From the NCBI RefSeq assembly GCF_007828045.1, contig NZ_VITN01000017.1, positions 88,774 to 152,773 of the forward strand: DNA of 64,000 bases. The letters run 5' to 3'. Shown here one piece after another: positions 28,614 through 37,720 of this stretch. The DNA is from Nitrospirillum amazonense. GTDB lineage: Bacteria > Pseudomonadota > Alphaproteobacteria > Azospirillales > Azospirillaceae. Both the position numbers and the translations under genes were made by a program. The notes below the pieces were generated by a model. That model worked only from the letters and a program-made list of their open reading frames with translations, ran no database searches and had not been told where the DNA came from. Each line of letters begins with the position of its first letter. The first letter of the stretch is position 1.

Positions 28614-29063
28614 CTATGGATCGCTCTCTGTCGCGTTGGGCGGCGACTCGCCGACATCTTCAACGATCTCTTGCCGAAGTTTCGGTCCCTGGGCCAAGCG
28701 CCGTCCAAGGGCCGCGATGAACGCCTCGTAGCGCTTCCCGACCATGGCGCGCGCTGCCTGGGCTGCGGGCTCGGGCAGCGCCGGCGTCGTGTTGAGCCAG
28801 AACCGGATGAATACGGCCATGGTCTCGACGGAGATCCCGATGTCGCGCTCCATGCGGTTGAGACGGCGATCGATCTGGTCGAGGCGTTTGGCGACCACGG
28901 CTTCCCGCCGCTCCGCGTCGTCTGGCGACAGGAAGGACGCGATGGCGGCCTCTGCGATCAGGGAGAGCGGTTGTTCGCGTCGGCCTGCATAGTCCGATAG
29001 TGTCGCCATGATGTCGGGGTCGAGATATACGGAAATCGGCATCTTCTTCTTGCGTCCGGGCAT
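28614..29063 (-). CDS. CopG-like ribbon-helix-helix regulator
   Basis: 149 residues from ATG 29063 (MPGRKKKMPISVYLDPDIM). The N-terminus has the short strand plus two helices of a ribbon-helix-helix fold (ISVYLDPDIMATLSDYAGRR), followed by a coiled-coil stretch (AKRLDQIDRRLNRMERDI). A CopG-like gene between traG and trbB is a constant feature of this trb operon type. It starts 4 bases after the traG stop. Likely a local repressor; no target evidence. Confidence 0.85.
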   Translation of the reverse strand: MPGRKKKMPISVYLDPDIMATLSDYAGRREQPLSLIAEAAIASFLSPDDAERREAVVAKRLDQIDRRLNRMERDIGISVETMAVFIRFWLNTTPALPEPAAQAARAMVGKRYEAFIAALGRRLAQGPKLRQEIVEDVGESPPNATESDP

Positions 29064-29067
29064 GGTG

Positions 29068-31059
29068 CTACAGCTCCATGCCGTCATTGGGATCGAGCGA
29101 GACCTGGCGGGCAACGCCGCGCATGACGCGGGTCAGCCGCTGGTTGCGCGCGGCGTCGTCCTCTGTGTCGTCAGGCAAATCGATCTCAAACTCATTGTCG
29201 ATCGGCGCCTTCTTTTCGATGGGGTTTACCCGGTTGAGTTCGGGCTGATGCCGACGCTCGGACTCGGTGGAATCCTCTTCGTTGTCACCGCTCGTCGTTG
29301 GCGCAGTGTTTTCAGCCATGTCCGGGCGCGCGGGGATCGGCAGCTTGCTCCAATCGTCGGGCCGACCTTCAGCAGGCCGCGCCAGTCCCGGCGGTGACAT
29401 GATGCGTTCCTTGAAGCGGGCATCTTCATAGTAGCGCGCCTTCTTCGCCCGGATCGGCGGCGTCCCGGCGACCATGACGATCTCGTCGGTCGGCGGGAGC
29501 TGCATGATCTCGCCTGGTGTCAGGAGCTGTCGCGCGGTCTCCGAGCGCGATACCATCAAATGGCCGAGCCAGGGCGAGAGCCGATGCCCGGCGTAATTCT
29601 TCATCGCCTTCATCTCGGTCGCGGTTCCGAGCGCGTCGCTGACCCGCTTCGCGGTCCTTTCGTCGTTCGTCGCAAAGGAAACGCGCACATGGCAGTTGTC
29701 GAGGATCGAATTGTTCGGGCCGTAAGCCTTCTCGATCTGGTTCAGCGATTGCGCGATCAGAAAGCTCTTGAGGCCGTAGCCCGCCATGAAGGCCAGCGCG
29801 GACTCGAAGAAATCGAGGCGGCCGAGGGCGGGAAACTCGTCGAGCATGAGCAGCAGGCGATGCCGCCCGACCTTTGCTTGCAGATCCTCGGTGAGACGGC
29901 GGCCGACCTGATTGAGAATCAGGCGTATCAGCGGCTTGGTGCGGTTGATGTCGGACGGCGGCACGACGAGGTAGAGCGTGGTCGGGAGCTTACCGCCCAC
30001 CATGTCGCTGATCCGCCAGTCGCAGCGCCGCGTCACCTCGGCGACGACAGGATCGCGGTAGAGGCCGAGAAACGACATGGCGGTGGAGAGCACGCCCGAG
30101 CGTTCGTTGTCCGACTTGTTGAGCAGCTCGCGCGCGGCGCTGGCGATGACGGGGTGCGGCCCTGCCTCGCCGAGGTGGCTGGTCTTCATCATCGCGGCAA
30201 GCGTCGACTCGATCGGGCGCTTCGGATCGGACAGGAAAGCGGCGACGCCGGCCAATGTCTTGTCGTCCTCGGCGTAGAGCACATGCAGGATGGCGCCGAC
30301 CAGCAGGGCATGACTGGTCTTCTCCCAATGGTTCCGCTTTTCGAGCGAGCCTTCGGGATCGACCAGGATGTCGGCGATGTTCTGAACGTCGCGGACTTCC
30401 CATTCGCCGCGGCGCACCTCGAGCAGCGGATTGTAGGCCGACGATTTGGGGTTGGTCGGGTCGAACAGCAGAACGCGGCCATGCCGGGCGCGAAAACCGG
30501 CGGTGAGCTGCCAGTTTTCCCCTTTGATGTCGTGGACGATGGCCGAGCCCGGCCAGGTCAACAGGGACGGCACGACCAGGCCGACGCCCTTGCCCGATCG
30601 GGTCGGGGCGAAGCAAAGCACATGCTCGGGGCCGTCATGACGGAGATAGTCGCGGTCATACCGGCCGAGCACGACACCGTCGGGACTGAGCAGGCCCGCG
30701 GCTTTCACCTCGTCCTTTCCGGCCCAGCGGGCGGAGCCGTAGGTCGCCGCGCTTTTTGCTTCGCGGGCGCGCCAGACCGACATGCCGATGGCGACGGCTA
30801 TGGCGATGAAGCCGCCCGACGCCGAGATCATCCCGCCCTTGGCGAAGACCTTCGGCGCGTAAGCGTCGTAGAAATACCACCACCAGAAGAACGCCGGCGG
30901 ATAGTAGATCGGTAGGCCGAACAGGGAAAACCAGGGCGCGCCGAGCTGCGCCTGAAAGCCGAGGCTCCATGCGACATATTGCGTCGCCGCCCAGGTGGTG
31001 AGCAGCACGATGAGGAAGACGACGGCGATCTGGCCCCACAGGATTTTGGTCGCGGACAT
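29068..31059 (-). CDS. traG: TraG/VirD4 coupling protein
   Basis: 663 residues. N-terminal membrane helices (about 10-30, 45-70 and 80-97) anchor it. Walker A PTRSGKG lies near 151 and Walker B LLLMLDEFPALG near 403. TraG links the relaxosome to the type IV channel and pumps DNA. It lies 26 bases after the relaxase gene on the same strand. Confidence 0.96.
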   Translation of the reverse strand: MSATKILWGQIAVVFLIVLLTTWAATQYVAWSLGFQAQLGAPWFSLFGLPIYYPPAFFWWWYFYDAYAPKVFAKGGMISASGGFIAIAVAIGMSVWRAREAKSAATYGSARWAGKDEVKAAGLLSPDGVVLGRYDRDYLRHDGPEHVLCFAPTRSGKGVGLVVPSLLTWPGSAIVHDIKGENWQLTAGFRARHGRVLLFDPTNPKSSAYNPLLEVRRGEWEVRDVQNIADILVDPEGSLEKRNHWEKTSHALLVGAILHVLYAEDDKTLAGVAAFLSDPKRPIESTLAAMMKTSHLGEAGPHPVIASAARELLNKSDNERSGVLSTAMSFLGLYRDPVVAEVTRRCDWRISDMVGGKLPTTLYLVVPPSDINRTKPLIRLILNQVGRRLTEDLQAKVGRHRLLLMLDEFPALGRLDFFESALAFMAGYGLKSFLIAQSLNQIEKAYGPNNSILDNCHVRVSFATNDERTAKRVSDALGTATEMKAMKNYAGHRLSPWLGHLMVSRSETARQLLTPGEIMQLPPTDEIVMVAGTPPIRAKKARYYEDARFKERIMSPPGLARPAEGRPDDWSKLPIPARPDMAENTAPTTSGDNEEDSTESERRHQPELNRVNPIEKKAPIDNEFEIDLPDDTEDDAARNQRLTRVMRGVARQVSLDPNDGMEL

Positions 31060-31085
31060 TGCTGCGGTCCTTTCTTCTTAGGTGA

Positions 31086-32825
31086 TTAGAGGCCGAGCCC
31101 CCGCTTGCGGCCGAAGCTCCAGTCGACACCGCCATCGCCGCGGGCGACCCCGGAGACGTGTTTGCCGAGCTGGCTTTCGAGGGACGGCGACCAGGGCACG
31201 AGCTGGAAGCCGAGGCCGTCATCGATCATCGCGAAGCGGCCGGATGCGAGCGTCATGCGCTGGCGATAGGTGCCGGCGACATATTCGCCATTGCCGGCCG
31301 CTTTGAACGGCTGGCCTGTCTCCTTCGCGAGCCGGTCGGCAACGGCGTCGACCTCGCGGCGCCGAAGCGTCTCGATCAGGTTGCGGCTGAAGATGACGCG
31401 GCGGCCTTGCTGCTCGGCGAGACCTTCGTGGACCAGATGCTCCGCCCGTTGTCGCATCGCGTGCCGTACCTCGGCGCCGAAGCCGCCCTCCGACATGGCG
31501 ACGGGTTCGCGGGCGATGGACTGCCGGTCGAGCCAGGTCGCGCCCGAGGCGTTCACCTGATGCTGGAGATCGAGATCGGAGCGGGCGGCGAGCGCGACGC
31601 GGCGTTCGCCGCGAGCATCTTCGAACGTGCGCAGCTCGACGATCGAGCCCGGCGCGCTGTCCCCCGCCGCATCGAGATGCGGCAGGCGGATGTGGTGGGT
31701 CCGGCCATCGACGCCGTCGACCACGGCATAGGCCGTTCCCTTCAGCTCGTCATCGAGGCCGCGCTCGACCAGACGGCCGATGACCGGCACATCGAGGCTT
31801 TCCCCTGCCAGGACGTAGTTGCCCGAGCCGCGGTCGATACCGCGTTCGGTGAGCGCGCGGTGCATGCGCTTGATGATGTCGCCGCGTTCGCCGAGCTGGC
31901 GCAGCGTCACCTCAGCCTGATCGTCGATCATCCACTGGCCAGGTCCGACTTCACTGGCGAGGCCGAGGGCTGCGAGTTTGCGCAGGCGGCCCACCTTCTC
32001 GACGGCGTAGGCGTCGGGCTGGCGGCCGATCTCCGGGGCGACATCGATGACGCCGGTCTTTCCAGCGTCGCGGACAAGCTGCCGATCAAGCTGTGTCCAG
32101 CGCTCCGCCTCGATCTGGCGTTCGAGCGTGCGGCGAATATCGAGATCCGTGCGCGGGCCAAGCTCTTGTGTGATGAGGTCACGCGCGCGATCGCGCATGC
32201 CCTCCTTGATGTAGTCGCGCGAGATCACGAGGTCCTGGCCGTCGTCGCGGACGCCGCGCACGATCAGATGGACGTGAGGATGCTCGGTGTTCCAGTGATC
32301 GACCGCGACCCAATCGAGCCGCGTGTCCAGGTCCCTTTCCATCTGGCCGACTAGATCGCGGGTGAAGGACTTGAGGTCCGACATCTCCACGGCGTCGTCC
32401 GGTGAAACGATGAAGCGGAAATGATGGCGATCATCCTCGCATCGCCCGGCGAAGGCGCGGCCATCAGCTTCCTCCGTTCCCGGCCCGAACAGCCGGGCCT
32501 TTTCTCCGTCACGGGTCACGCCATCGCGGCGAAGATAATCGAGATGCGTGCCGAGCGGCGCGGTGCGGCCGGAGTGCCGCACGACGCGGGCCTTGATGAC
32601 TGCGCCGCGCGTGCGCGCAGTGATGAGGCGGTTCGCCTGGATGCTGGCGCGCTGGCCGCGGCCGAAGCGCGAGCGATTGGCGGCAACGACGCGCCCGGAG
32701 CGCGAGACGCCGCCGCCCGCCTTCTTCGCCGCCGCCAGCGCCTGCGCGATGAAGGGCCGAGCCGACTGCGCGCGGGTTGACCGGATGCGTCCAGGCCGAA
32801 CACGAAACTCGTGGTCATCGGCCAT
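31086..32825 (-). CDS. MOBP-type relaxase with DUF3363 domain (RlxS-like)
   Basis: 579 residues from ATG 32825 (MADDHEFRV). The relaxase core shows HLDYLRRDGV near 93, which carries the probable catalytic Tyr, and the metal-binding HPHVHLIVRG near 178. A DUF3363 C-terminal part follows. Family role: nicks oriT, stays bound to the 5' end and pilots the strand into the recipient. It is the relaxase type of ICEMlSymR7A (RlxS). The candidate oriT is directly upstream of its start. Confidence 0.93.
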   Translation of the reverse strand: MADDHEFRVRPGRIRSTRAQSARPFIAQALAAAKKAGGGVSRSGRVVAANRSRFGRGQRASIQANRLITARTRGAVIKARVVRHSGRTAPLGTHLDYLRRDGVTRDGEKARLFGPGTEEADGRAFAGRCEDDRHHFRFIVSPDDAVEMSDLKSFTRDLVGQMERDLDTRLDWVAVDHWNTEHPHVHLIVRGVRDDGQDLVISRDYIKEGMRDRARDLITQELGPRTDLDIRRTLERQIEAERWTQLDRQLVRDAGKTGVIDVAPEIGRQPDAYAVEKVGRLRKLAALGLASEVGPGQWMIDDQAEVTLRQLGERGDIIKRMHRALTERGIDRGSGNYVLAGESLDVPVIGRLVERGLDDELKGTAYAVVDGVDGRTHHIRLPHLDAAGDSAPGSIVELRTFEDARGERRVALAARSDLDLQHQVNASGATWLDRQSIAREPVAMSEGGFGAEVRHAMRQRAEHLVHEGLAEQQGRRVIFSRNLIETLRRREVDAVADRLAKETGQPFKAAGNGEYVAGTYRQRMTLASGRFAMIDDGLGFQLVPWSPSLESQLGKHVSGVARGDGGVDWSFGRKRGLGL

Positions 32826-32836
32826 GACGCAAGCCC

Positions 32837-33000
32837 GCAATGTGCGAAAAATCGCGCTGATACAGGCAATTGGGCGTCAGGCGCACATTGCCGATAAGCA
32901 CGGCAATGTGCGGAGCGCGCCAAAATATCCTGCAAAAACAACCGCCCGACCGCCGCGCAATGTGCGGCCTTTTATCCTGCCATCGTGCGGTTGTTGTGCC
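32837..33000. other. Candidate origin of transfer (oriT)
   Basis: The 243-base gap between relaxase and lytic transglycosylase holds three direct copies of GCAATGTGCG (32837-32846, 32903-32912, 32957-32966) and one inverted copy. The inverted copy makes a perfect 12-bp stem: CGCACATTGCCG (32882-32893), loop ATAAGCA, CGGCAATGTGCG (32901-32912). TATCCTGC, the core of the RP4-type MOBP nic site, occurs twice on the plus strand (32926-32933 and 32973-32980). A second dyad, AACAACCG with CGGTTGTT, brackets the second copy. Content, strand layout and place beside the relaxase all fit oriT. Confidence 0.7.
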
Positions 33001-33068
33001 TGCCTCTCCCCCTTGTGCCCTCCATGTCACGCCGAAATGCGACAGAGTGCGAAGGATACTTCCGCAGC

Positions 33069-33866
33069 TCATCGGGGCGTCCCCCCGTCAGAGCGAGCGA
33101 CCACGATCGGGGCGTTCGAGTCTTCGGCGGTATCGGGAGTGCGCGCCGCGACGGAGGAGCGGCTGTCGCTCGACCGCGCGTTTTCCGATGGCGATGTTGC
33201 CGAACGAGCGTCGGCGGAACGCACGACGAAGAGCGGCGCCTCCCGCCAATCCGGCGGCGGTGGCGGCGCAACCGATGGCGCGCTCGCCGGCGATGGCGCG
33301 CTCGCCGGCGATGGTGCGCCTAGCTGCGGAGCCAGCAGCGCGATGTAGGCCCGCGTTTCGGCGGGCAGGGCGCGGCCGGTCTGGACGTATTCGTCGTAGC
33401 GGCCAGGCCCCGCATTGTAGGCCCCCAGCATTGCGGGGATCGTGCGATAGCGGTCGAACATTTCGCGCAGGTAGGCAGCGCCTGCGAGTATGTTGTCGCG
33501 CGGATCGTAGGGATCACGCCCGAGCCCATAGCGCACGCGAAGCGCGGCCCAGGTATCGGGCATGACCTGCATCAACCCCAGCGCGCCGGCCGACGATACC
33601 GCGCGCACATCGCCGGCGCTTTCGGCGCGTTTGACGGCGACGATCCAGTGTTCGGGAATGCCGAACCGCTGCGAGGCTTCGGTGACGAAGGCGGCGTGCG
33701 GATCGCCAGCGACCGTGCGCGCTGCCGACACAGAATGGGCAAGAGCGGCGTCCGTTGCGCCCGCTGCGAGGGCCAGGCCGGAAAGGAGAAGGAAGGCCAC
33801 GCGCCGGACGGTGTAATGCCGCCCGCGCGCATCCCGATGGCTCATCGCTGGACGGGGACCGGACAT
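33069..33866 (-). CDS. Lytic transglycosylase (VirB1-like)
   Basis: 265 residues with an N-terminal signal segment (VAFLLLSGLALAAG). The SLT-type core includes the catalytic Glu in KRAESAGD near 82, SSAGALGLMQVMPDTW, and AYNAGPGRYDEY. The C-terminal third is a low-complexity Ser/Ala/Pro region with tandem SPASAP units encoded by an 18-base DNA repeat around 33270-33310. It would open the peptidoglycan locally for assembly of the mating channel. 3 bases after the DUF736 gene. Confidence 0.92.
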   Translation of the reverse strand: MSGPRPAMSHRDARGRHYTVRRVAFLLLSGLALAAGATDAALAHSVSAARTVAGDPHAAFVTEASQRFGIPEHWIVAVKRAESAGDVRAVSSAGALGLMQVMPDTWAALRVRYGLGRDPYDPRDNILAGAAYLREMFDRYRTIPAMLGAYNAGPGRYDEYVQTGRALPAETRAYIALLAPQLGAPSPASAPSPASAPSVAPPPPPDWREAPLFVVRSADARSATSPSENARSSDSRSSVAARTPDTAEDSNAPIVVARSDGGTPR

Positions 33867-33869
33867 CGG

Positions 33870-34217
33870 TCAGTCCTTCCCGGCGCGGTCGCGCGAGCGC
33901 GACCAGTGCAGCGACCAGGCGTTTCCGGCGTCATCGTCGCGGAACAGATTGGCGCGGATCGGCTGCGGCAGCGCAGGGTCGTCGATCAGTACGGCAACGT
34001 ATTCGCCCGCGCGCTCGCCGGTGCGTTTCCAGCCCGCGCCGATTTCCGGACCGGCTTCGGCTTTGCCATCGTCGCTGGCGTGAACGCGGTAATCCGGCGC
34101 GTTCTCGGCATCGGAGGGCTCTGCCGGCACGATGACGACATCGCGGAAGAGCGTGAACGTCTCCAGCTTGCCGGCGAAACCCGTGTCCTGGCGCGTGAAT
34201 TGACCAATCTGAGGCAT
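33870..34217 (-). CDS. DUF736 protein
   Basis: 115 residues from MPQIGQFTRQDTGF (ATG 34217); the frame is open further upstream, but this start matches the family. Typical DUF736 features: GWKRTGERAGEYVAVLIDDP and IRANLFRD, with SLHWSRSR at the end. DUF736 proteins are small ICE/plasmid proteins of unknown function, often found in pairs; a second copy lies at 41269-41595. Here it lies between traF and the transglycosylase. Confidence 0.88.
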   Translation of the reverse strand: MPQIGQFTRQDTGFAGKLETFTLFRDVVIVPAEPSDAENAPDYRVHASDDGKAEAGPEIGAGWKRTGERAGEYVAVLIDDPALPQPIRANLFRDDDAGNAWSLHWSRSRDRAGKD

Positions 34218-34285
34218 GATGACTTCCTTTGCGGCGACGTTGGGAAAGCCATCGGTGGGCGCCGCCCCCGCCGATGGCGAGGTGT

Positions 34286-34831
34286 TCATCGCGTCGGTGC
34301 GCGCCATTCGAAGCGGCCCGTTCCGTCCTCGTCGGTCCACAGCGGGACGGCGCGGCCGATGATCTGGTCAGTGGAGGTCAGGCCGAAATAGCGACCGTCC
34401 AGGCTGTCGCGGACCTGCCAGTTCATGAGGAAGACTTCGCCGGTCGGGATACGGCGGCAGCCCTGCCAGACCGGGAGGTCGCGCCCGGCGCGATCACGCG
34501 GCAGCGCATCGCCCATCTCGAGGCCGTCGATCGTGACGGAGAGGTTCGAGCGGCAAACGGTCTGCCCGGAAACGCCGAGGATGCGCTTCAGCAGCGGGAC
34601 GTCTTTGGGAAGATAGCCGCGTTCGGCCATGAAGGTCGCGAGCGGCTCGGGCGCATCGACGGCAACGAGATCGGTGATGTCGAACGGGCCATCGACGTCG
34701 ATCGTGTAGAAGCCGATGGGGGCGCTCGCCGATGCGTTCCACAGGAACTTGATCGGCATCGGGGTGAGCGCCGGATAGCTGATGCCCGTGGTCGCGAGAG
34801 CCATGACGAGGAAGAGACCGGCGCGCGTCAC
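34286..34831 (-). CDS. traF: TraF, S26-family conjugal peptidase
   Basis: 181 residues with an N-terminal hydrophobic helix. Signal-peptidase-like blocks are visible: SAPIGFY near 37 (catalytic Ser region), PLLKRILG near 80 (catalytic Lys) and VFLMN near 135. In RP4, TraF trims and cyclises the TrbC pilin. It overlaps the DUF2840 gene by ATGA. Confidence 0.93.
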   Translation of the reverse strand: MTRAGLFLVMALATTGISYPALTPMPIKFLWNASASAPIGFYTIDVDGPFDITDLVAVDAPEPLATFMAERGYLPKDVPLLKRILGVSGQTVCRSNLSVTIDGLEMGDALPRDRAGRDLPVWQGCRRIPTGEVFLMNWQVRDSLDGRYFGLTSTDQIIGRAVPLWTDEDGTGRFEWRAPTR

Positions 34832-35349
34832 GACCGCGTCCTCCGGCGCAGGAGGAAGGCGCGATGCTGGTCGAGCGTATAGGGGCGCGGCTGATGTCCA
34901 GCCGCCATCCGATTGTGGACGTGACGCCAGTGTTCCGGCGAAACGGCGTCCGCCTCGATGTCGATCGCTTCAATGGCATCGACGTGGCGCAGCACGTCTT
35001 CGACCTTCGGCCATCCGTCGATCCTGAGCAGGATTTCACCGCCCGGCCGGACAAAGGGCAGCGTTTGGTAGGGCTCTCCGGGCTCGACCGCGCGCACGAT
35101 GTCGATGCGCGAGATGATCGTGCCGAAGTCGTTGGCCGCCCATCGCACGAACGCGAATACGGTGTTTGGACGGAAGGAGACGACACGCCGGCGGCGGTCG
35201 AGGATCTGCTCATGCGCCTCACGGCCGAACCTGATCCAGTATTCGATCTTCTTCTCGATCCACGTCAGTTCGACGTGGGTCATGCTGTCATGGGGGAGCG
35301 CTGACGGCAGCGGGCCGCCGCGCATGCGTGGAGCCGCAGTGCCGGTCAT
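34828..35349 (-). CDS. DUF2840 protein
   Basis: 173 residues from ATG 35349, which overlaps the upstream stop by ATGA; MTHVELTW at 35283 is the alternative start (151 residues) and matches the usual family N-terminus. DUF2840 proteins lie next to traF in rhizobial and sphingomonad ICEs and have no known function. The sequence is basic at the C-terminus (RAFLLRRRTRS) with no membrane segment. Confidence 0.85.
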   Translation of the reverse strand: MTGTAAPRMRGGPLPSALPHDSMTHVELTWIEKKIEYWIRFGREAHEQILDRRRRVVSFRPNTVFAFVRWAANDFGTIISRIDIVRAVEPGEPYQTLPFVRPGGEILLRIDGWPKVEDVLRHVDAIEAIDIEADAVSPEHWRHVHNRMAAGHQPRPYTLDQHRAFLLRRRTRS

Positions 35350-35597
35350 GTGGGGTCTCCTGGTGTCGAGGGGAATTCACGCGCGAGCAGCTCGCGCAGC
35401 ATGTCGGCGACGGTGACGCCGCGCCCGAACGCGGCGATCTTGATCCGGCCGCGCAGTTCGGGCGTCACATCGATGGTGAGCCTGGCGGTGAAGGCAGCGA
35501 CGTCAGCGGCGCGTGGTGCGTCGTCCGCAGCCTTGATCCATTGGTCGGGATCGGCGGGGCGTGCGGCGAAGCCACGACGAGGGGATCGTTCGTTCAT
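35346..35597 (-). CDS. Small RHH-like partition partner of ParA
   Basis: 83 residues overlapping parA and DUF2840 by 4 bases each. The part from about 38 to 75 (FTARLTIDVTPELRGRIKIAA then VADMLRELLAREF, quoted separately) has the strand-helix-helix pattern of ribbon-helix-helix proteins. A small RHH protein directly after parA often acts as the centromere-binding partner (ParG-like). Function is inferred. Confidence 0.75.
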   Translation of the reverse strand: MNERSPRRGFAARPADPDQWIKAADDAPRAADVAAFTARLTIDVTPELRGRIKIAAFGRGVTVADMLRELLAREFPSTPGDPT

Positions 35598-36247
35598 TGT
35601 GCGCCCCCGTCGATCCGCAGACGCAGGAGTTCATCGGCGAAGGCCGCGATCTCGCGCGCGGCCGATGTCGCAGCGTCGAGTTCGGCGACCAGGCGGCCGG
35701 TCTGCGCGGCGGCGGCGAAGGCGATACGTTGGCCGATGGTGGTGGCGAGCAACGGTGGATCGTGATCGGCCAGGGTCTCGGCGGTCTCGCGGGCCAGGAC
35801 GGTGCGCGCACCGCAGCGATTGAGCACGAAGCGGGCGACCAGTTCCGGGCGATAGACGCGGGCTTCGCGGAGCAGCGTCAGCATCTCGGCCGATGCCCAG
35901 CCGTCGAGCGGCGACGGCTGCACCGGGATCAGCACGAGGTCGGCGGCGAGCAGCGCCGAGCGCATGAGGGCTGCGACACGCGGCGGGCCGTCGATGACGA
36001 CGTGGTCGACATCGCGGGCCAGTTCCGGCGCTTCGCGGTGGAGCGTGTCGCGCGCCAGGCCGACGATGCCGAACCGGCGCGGCAGGCCCTCATGGCTGCG
36101 CTGCTCAGACCAGTCGAGGGCCGAGCCCTGTGGGTCCGCGTCGATCAGCGTGACGCGCTGACCGCGCCCGGCGAGTTCGCCGGCAAGGTTGAGCGCCAGC
36201 GTTGTCTTGCCAACACCGCCTTTCTGGTTGAGGAACGCGACGATCAT
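35594..36247 (-). CDS. parA: ParA-family partition ATPase
   Basis: 217 residues with the deviant Walker A KGGVGKTT at residues 9-16, LIDADPQGSA near 39 and VVIDGPPR near 85. ParA/MinD-type ATPase for segregation of the excised, replicating circle. Its ATG overlaps the stop of the upstream gene remnant (36244), so parA was once translated directly after it. Confidence 0.94.
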   Translation of the reverse strand: MIVAFLNQKGGVGKTTLALNLAGELAGRGQRVTLIDADPQGSALDWSEQRSHEGLPRRFGIVGLARDTLHREAPELARDVDHVVIDGPPRVAALMRSALLAADLVLIPVQPSPLDGWASAEMLTLLREARVYRPELVARFVLNRCGARTVLARETAETLADHDPPLLATTIGQRIAFAAAAQTGRLVAELDAATSAAREIAAFADELLRLRIDGGAQ

Positions 36248-36432
36248 CGCGCACCTCCAGGCGGATCGAGGAGCGGAAGCTGATCGGGGGAAGCCGGTTC
36301 GCTCTCTTTCCGGCTCGTCTGAGCTGCTGGAGCACCCTTGAGCGGTGATTTCCCGGCGGCGCGGAGGTTCGCTGCGGCGGTGCGGATGAGGTTTTCCACA
36401 TCGCGCGCGCGCTCTTCAAAGTTAGATTCTTG
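36244..36432 (-). pseudogene. 3' end of a gene cut off by the IS110 insertion
   Basis: About 62 residues ending LPLLDPPGGAR overlap the parA start by ATGA, but upstream the frame runs into IS110 DNA at about 36432. It contains an RDVENLIRTAAANLRAAGK stretch. The fragment begins near ESNFEERAR, while RepA upstream has ALNLESN at the edge of its conserved part. This suggests the fragment is the original RepA C-terminus, now separated (inference). The longer 565-residue frame across the IS is antisense to the transposase and not real. Confidence 0.7.
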
Positions 36433-37720
36433 GTTAGCCGGGGTACTGACCTGTGCCCTCTCGCCAAGGTGGTGGCTGTGGCGATGATGCCGTCTGGAAG
36501 CGATCGTAGGAGGCGGTGCGCGGTGCGTCGCCGGGATCGGCGACGGAGGCGCGAAATGGACTACTACGCGGGACTGGACGTGTCGCTGGAGGCGACGAGC
36601 GTGTGCGTGGTGAACGGTGACGGCAAGGTCGTCCGGGAAGGGAAGCTGCCGAGCGATCCCGACGCGATCGAGCTGTTCCTGGCCGAGTGGGGCGTGCAGT
36701 TGAAGCGCGTCGGCCTGGAGGCCTTCTCGTTCAGCGCATGGCTGCATGCCGCGCTCGACGAGAAGGGGCTGCCGGTGACCTGCATCGAGACGCGCCACAC
36801 CAAGGCGGCGCTGGCCGCGATGATCAACAAGACCGACCGCAACGACGCGCGGGGCATCGCGCAGCTCATGCGCACGGGCTGGTTCCGGGCGGTGCATGTC
36901 AAGTCGCGCGAGGCGCAGGCGCTGCGTATGCTGCTCGGCGGGCGCAAGGCGCTGCTCGGCAAGGTGCTCGACATGGAGAACATGATCCGCGGCCTGATCC
37001 GGCCGTTCGGGCTGAAGGTCGGGACGGTCTCGACCGGGCGCTTCGAGGCGCGGGTGCGCGAGCTGCTGGCCGGCGCGGACGATCTCGAGCGGATCGTCGA
37101 GCCGCTGCTGGTCGCCCGCGCCGCCATGCGGCTCCAGTTCGCCCGGCTGCACCGGCTGGCGCTGGCGGCGGCGCGCAACGACCAAGCGGTGAAGCGGATG
37201 ATGACGGTGCCGGGTGTCGGCGCGATCGTGGCGCTGACCTTCCGGGCCACCGTCGACGATCCCGGCCGCTTCCGGAAATCCATGACCGTCGGCGCCCACT
37301 TCGGGTTGACGCCGCGACGCTACCAGTCGGGCGAGACCGACCGGTCGGGGCGGATCTCCAAATGCGGCGACGACCTGACGCGGGCCATGCTCTACGAGGC
37401 GGCGATCGCGATCCTCACGCGCATCCCCAAAAGCTTCAAGCTGCGGCTGTGGGGGCTGCGGCTCCTGAAGAAGAAGGGGCTGAAGAAGGCCGCAACGGCG
37501 GTCGCGCGCGCCCTGGCCGTGCTGCTGCACAAAATCTGGGTCGATGGATCGACCTTCCGATACGGCGTCGGCCTGCGGGGCGGCCGGATCGCCCGCGCGT
37601 GATGGCGGCGTAGGCGATCCGGCCGGACCCTTCCGGCGCGTCACCGGGTTCCGCCACGGCGGAGCGGCGTCTCCCGAGGAGACGGGGACACGGGCGAGAT
37701 CGAAATTAGAGTTGCCGGCG
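36433..37720 (+). mobile_element. IS110-family insertion sequence (ends approximate)
   Basis: One transposase gene with about 125 bases of non-coding DNA on its left and 120-240 bases on its right, inserted between repA and parA. IS110 elements lack terminal inverted repeats and usually make no target duplication, so I cannot fix the ends by eye. The left end should lie near 36432, where the repA/parA-side frame stops; the right end lies somewhere between about 37700 and 37990. Non-coding ends in this family encode the bridge (seek) RNA. Confidence 0.8.
36556..37602 (+). CDS. IS110-family DEDD transposase
   Basis: 348 residues. The N-terminal DEDD RuvC-like domain begins YYAGLDVS (first Asp near 8), with GLEAFSFS near 54 and NKTDRNDARGIAQL near 95. 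The C-terminal transposase_20 part has MMTVPGVGAIVALTF near 216, FGLTPRRYQSGE near 250 and SKCGDDLTRAML near 275 (serine region). IS110 recombinases are guided by a bridge RNA. The gene is complete and opposite in direction to the transfer operon it interrupts. Confidence 0.95.
   Translation: MDYYAGLDVSLEATSVCVVNGDGKVVREGKLPSDPDAIELFLAEWGVQLKRVGLEAFSFSAWLHAALDEKGLPVTCIETRHTKAALAAMINKTDRNDARGIAQLMRTGWFRAVHVKSREAQALRMLLGGRKALLGKVLDMENMIRGLIRPFGLKVGTVSTGRFEARVRELLAGADDLERIVEPLLVARAAMRLQFARLHRLALAAARNDQAVKRMMTVPGVGAIVALTFRATVDDPGRFRKSMTVGAHFGLTPRRYQSGETDRSGRISKCGDDLTRAMLYEAAIAILTRIPKSFKLRLWGLRLLKKKGLKKAATAVARALAVLLHKIWVDGSTFRYGVGLRGGRIARA

Noticed and set aside
29560..30915. 451-residue plus-strand frame
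   Set aside because: Antisense to traG, which carries both Walker motifs.
33240..33320. CRISPR-like array
   Set aside because: The repeats are short, contiguous and code for SPASAP units; there are no spacers. No other CRISPR array was seen in the window.
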